Origin: HKCCE3408 sp038530555
GTDB taxonomy: Bacteria > Pseudomonadota > Alphaproteobacteria > Rhodobacterales > Rhodobacteraceae
Reading direction: 5' to 3'
Assembly: GCA_038530555.1 (NCBI GenBank)
Contig: JBCBCN010000003.1
Location: forward strand, 248,001 to 312,000
Length of the DNA stretch: 64,000 nt
Part shown: piece by piece, positions 62,650-64,000 of the stretch
How the letters are laid out: each line of letters starts with the position of its first letter
Numbering within the stretch: position 1 is the first letter of the stretch
The notes under the pieces: model-generated
Seen by the model: only the letters and a program-made list of their open reading frames with translations
Databases searched by the model: none
What the model was told of the DNA's origin: nothing
Made by a program: the position numbers and the translations under genes

Positions 62650-63372
62650 CTATGACCGCGCGCCGAGAGTGCGTAGGAAACCACGCACGCGCTCATCTTC
62701 TTTGTCCAAAAAGCCTTGCCCCAATTCATAGGCGCGCTGCACTTCTATCATTCTGGCGATTTCGGCGACGGGATTGACGTTCGAGCTTTCTAAAAACCCT
62801 TGCATTAGGGTGGCTGGAGGGGCTGGCTCGATTCCCGCGGGGGCCGCAAACATGACGCCGTTTTGGTGTTGCAGGTCGAAAGGATCGCTCGGCTGCCAAA
62901 GGCCGATGACGGTTAAGGCAGTGCCGTCCGCGCTTAGCGTTCCATCTTGCGCCAGAGTGATTTGCCGCGCATCGGGCGGCACAAAAACCGGCGCGCCGCC
63001 GGCATCGAGCAACCGGTTTCCGTCAGGTGTAACGAGTTCGCCGTTCAGGTCAGACACAAAGTGCCCCGCCCGGGTCAAACGTTCCCCGTCGGCCGTTTCG
63101 ATCAGAAAAAAGCCATCGCCTTCAATCGCGATATCAAAAGGCGAGCCCGTTTGTTCGAGCCCGCCTTGGCTCAGCACGATCCGCCGTCCCGTCGCATTCG
63201 CCATCGACAGGCTGTCTTCGCCAGGCCCAAGGGCGCGCACATGTTCGGCGAAGATCACCCCTTCCGCACGGAACCCGGTCGTTGACAGGTTGGCGATGTT
63301 ATTGGCGACCGTTTGCATCTCGCGCATCAGACCCGATTGGCGGGTCAAAGCCGTGTAAACGCTATTGTCCAT
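62650..63372 (-). CDS. flgF: Flagellar proximal rod protein FlgF
   Basis: 240 residues. N-terminal YTALTRQSGLMREMQTVANNIAN and TTGFRAEGVIFAEHV, central IAIEGDGFFLIETADGERLTRAGHF, and C-terminal IEVQRAYELGQGFLDKEDERV. A proximal rod subunit. It lies between fliQ and flgG. Confidence 0.96.
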   Translation of the reverse strand: MDNSVYTALTRQSGLMREMQTVANNIANLSTTGFRAEGVIFAEHVRALGPGEDSLSMANATGRRIVLSQGGLEQTGSPFDIAIEGDGFFLIETADGERLTRAGHFVSDLNGELVTPDGNRLLDAGGAPVFVPPDARQITLAQDGTLSADGTALTVIGLWQPSDPFDLQHQNGVMFAAPAGIEPAPPATLMQGFLESSNVNPVAEIARMIEVQRAYELGQGFLDKEDERVRGFLRTLGARS

Positions 63373-63384
63373 CTCCCGCCCCCT

Positions 63385-63651
63385 TCACAACGCTTCAATC
63401 AACGGGATCAGATGCACCGAGAAATAGCTGGTCAGGCTTTCGGACATGAAGTTCATCGTCGCCCAAAAAACGACGAGGATCGCCGCCAGCTTGGGCACAA
63501 ACGTCAGCGTCATTTCCTGGATCGACGTCAGCGCTTGAACAAGGCCGACCACCAGGCCCGCAAATAGGGCAATGCCAAGGATTGGGGTCGAAATCTCAAC
63601 GGCGATCCAAAGGCCTTGGCGCAGTGTATCAAAAAAAACTATCTCATCCAT
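63385..63651 (-). CDS. fliQ: Flagellar export gate protein FliQ
   Basis: 88 residues from the ATG at 63651; a GTG at 63660, directly after the fliE stop, would add three. Two membrane helices with the family motif VGLVQALTSIQEMTLTFVPK. Together with FliP and FliR it forms the export gate; here it is separated from both. It sits between fliE and flgF. Confidence 0.94.
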   Translation of the reverse strand: MDEIVFFDTLRQGLWIAVEISTPILGIALFAGLVVGLVQALTSIQEMTLTFVPKLAAILVVFWATMNFMSESLTSYFSVHLIPLIEAL

Positions 63652-63660
63652 GAGTGTCAC

Positions 63661-63963
63661 TCACACCGGCATCCGAAGGATCTCTTGGTAGGCTTCCACC
63701 ACCCGATCGCGCACGGTCACGGCAGTTTCCACCGCCAATTCCGTCTGAGCGAGAGCCGTGACAAGAGCGTGGCTATCCGCGCCGCTCGTCATTGCAGCCT
63801 GCGCCATATCCTCGCCGCGTTGAACGGTCTGAGAGAAGTTTCGAACCGCCTCAGCAAAGACCTCGCTGGCCTCTCCATTGGGTTGACTCGATCGGTCATT
63901 GAGACGCGCCGCCTGTTGCGCCTGACCGTAGAGCTGCGCGGCAAATGCACTCCTAACATCCAT
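63661..63963 (-). CDS. fliE: Flagellar hook-basal body protein FliE
   Basis: 100 residues, typical length. The C-terminal half carries the FliE pattern (VALAQTELAVETAVTVRDRVVEAYQEILRMPV), preceded by FAEAVRNFSQTVQRGEDMAQAAMTSG. It joins the MS ring to the rod. The order flgC-fliE-fliQ-flgF-flgG matches alphaproteobacterial clusters. Confidence 0.93.
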   Translation of the reverse strand: MDVRSAFAAQLYGQAQQAARLNDRSSQPNGEASEVFAEAVRNFSQTVQRGEDMAQAAMTSGADSHALVTALAQTELAVETAVTVRDRVVEAYQEILRMPV

Positions 63964-63973
63964 GCTTCAATCC

Positions 63974-64000
63974 TTACCGTCGCAGCAAATCGCTGAGCGA
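63974..64000 (-). CDS. flgC: C-terminal end of a gene upstream of fliE, probably flgC
   Basis: Only eight codons and a TAA stop are inside the window (SLSDLLRR). The assignment to flgC rests on the usual order flgB-flgC-fliE and on the helical end; the fragment alone proves nothing. Confidence 0.4.
   Translation of the reverse strand, partial: SLSDLLRR

Overview
The window looks like a chromosomal segment of a marine alphaproteobacterium of the Rhodobacterales (Roseobacter type). The reasons are high GC with dense, often ATGA/GTGA-coupled operons, a tripartite tricarboxylate transporter with its own two-component system, a KpsMTE-type polysaccharide exporter, an RTX surface protein, and a flagellar locus whose gene order (flgC-fliE-fliQ-flgF-flgG-flgA-flgH; flhA-fliR-flhB; fliF-fliH-fliN-fliP; motA and motB apart) is typical of that order. 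The family assignment is inferred from gene content; no rRNA or tRNA gene was seen.

Layout. (1) 1-10740 is a carboxylate-catabolism region: the end of a hydantoinase B gene with an SDR; a TcuA-like flavin dehydrogenase divergent from a GntR regulator, with a perfect 20-bp palindrome between them; and the operon tctC > tctA-tctB fusion > prpF > 2-hydroxyacid dehydrogenase, divergent from tctD-tctE. Together these could import a tricarballylate- or aconitate-like acid, oxidise it to cis-aconitate and isomerise it. (2) 10797-20023 holds a second catabolic cluster. On the minus strand an Ldh-family reductase, an aldehyde dehydrogenase, an M19-like dipeptidase, an unrecognised 563-residue protein and a DUF3726-like protein are tightly coupled. 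On the plus strand lie an SDR and an amino-acid ABC importer (binding protein, permease, ATPase). (3) 20033-25051 is a TetR regulator divergent from a two-gene RND efflux pump.

(4) 25385-38677 is a cell-surface region: a large two-domain glycosyltransferase and the dTDP-L-rhamnose operon rfbCBDA (minus), a 1095-residue RTX protein with five 97-residue repeats (plus), kpsE-kpsT (minus), and kpsM plus a family-2 glycosyltransferase (plus, visibly more AT-rich). (5) 38742-64000 is flagellar: motB, flgE, flgK, flgL, flgI; a degraded IS3-family element; an unknown gene, fliP, fliN, fliH, fliF (minus); fliL, two accessory proteins, motA, a 709-residue exported protein, a lytic transglycosylase, flhA, fliR, flhB, a FliJ-like protein (plus); and a second FliL-like protein, flgH, flgA, flgG, flgF, fliQ, fliE and the last codons of a probable flgC (minus). 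fliG, fliM, fliI, fliC and flgD are not in the window.

No single obviously new defence or mobile system stands out. The best candidates for undescribed biology are the 563-residue/DUF3726-like pair with its ligand-poor M19 partner, the unknown proteins embedded in the flagellar operons, and the tricarballylate-like module with its regulatory repeats.
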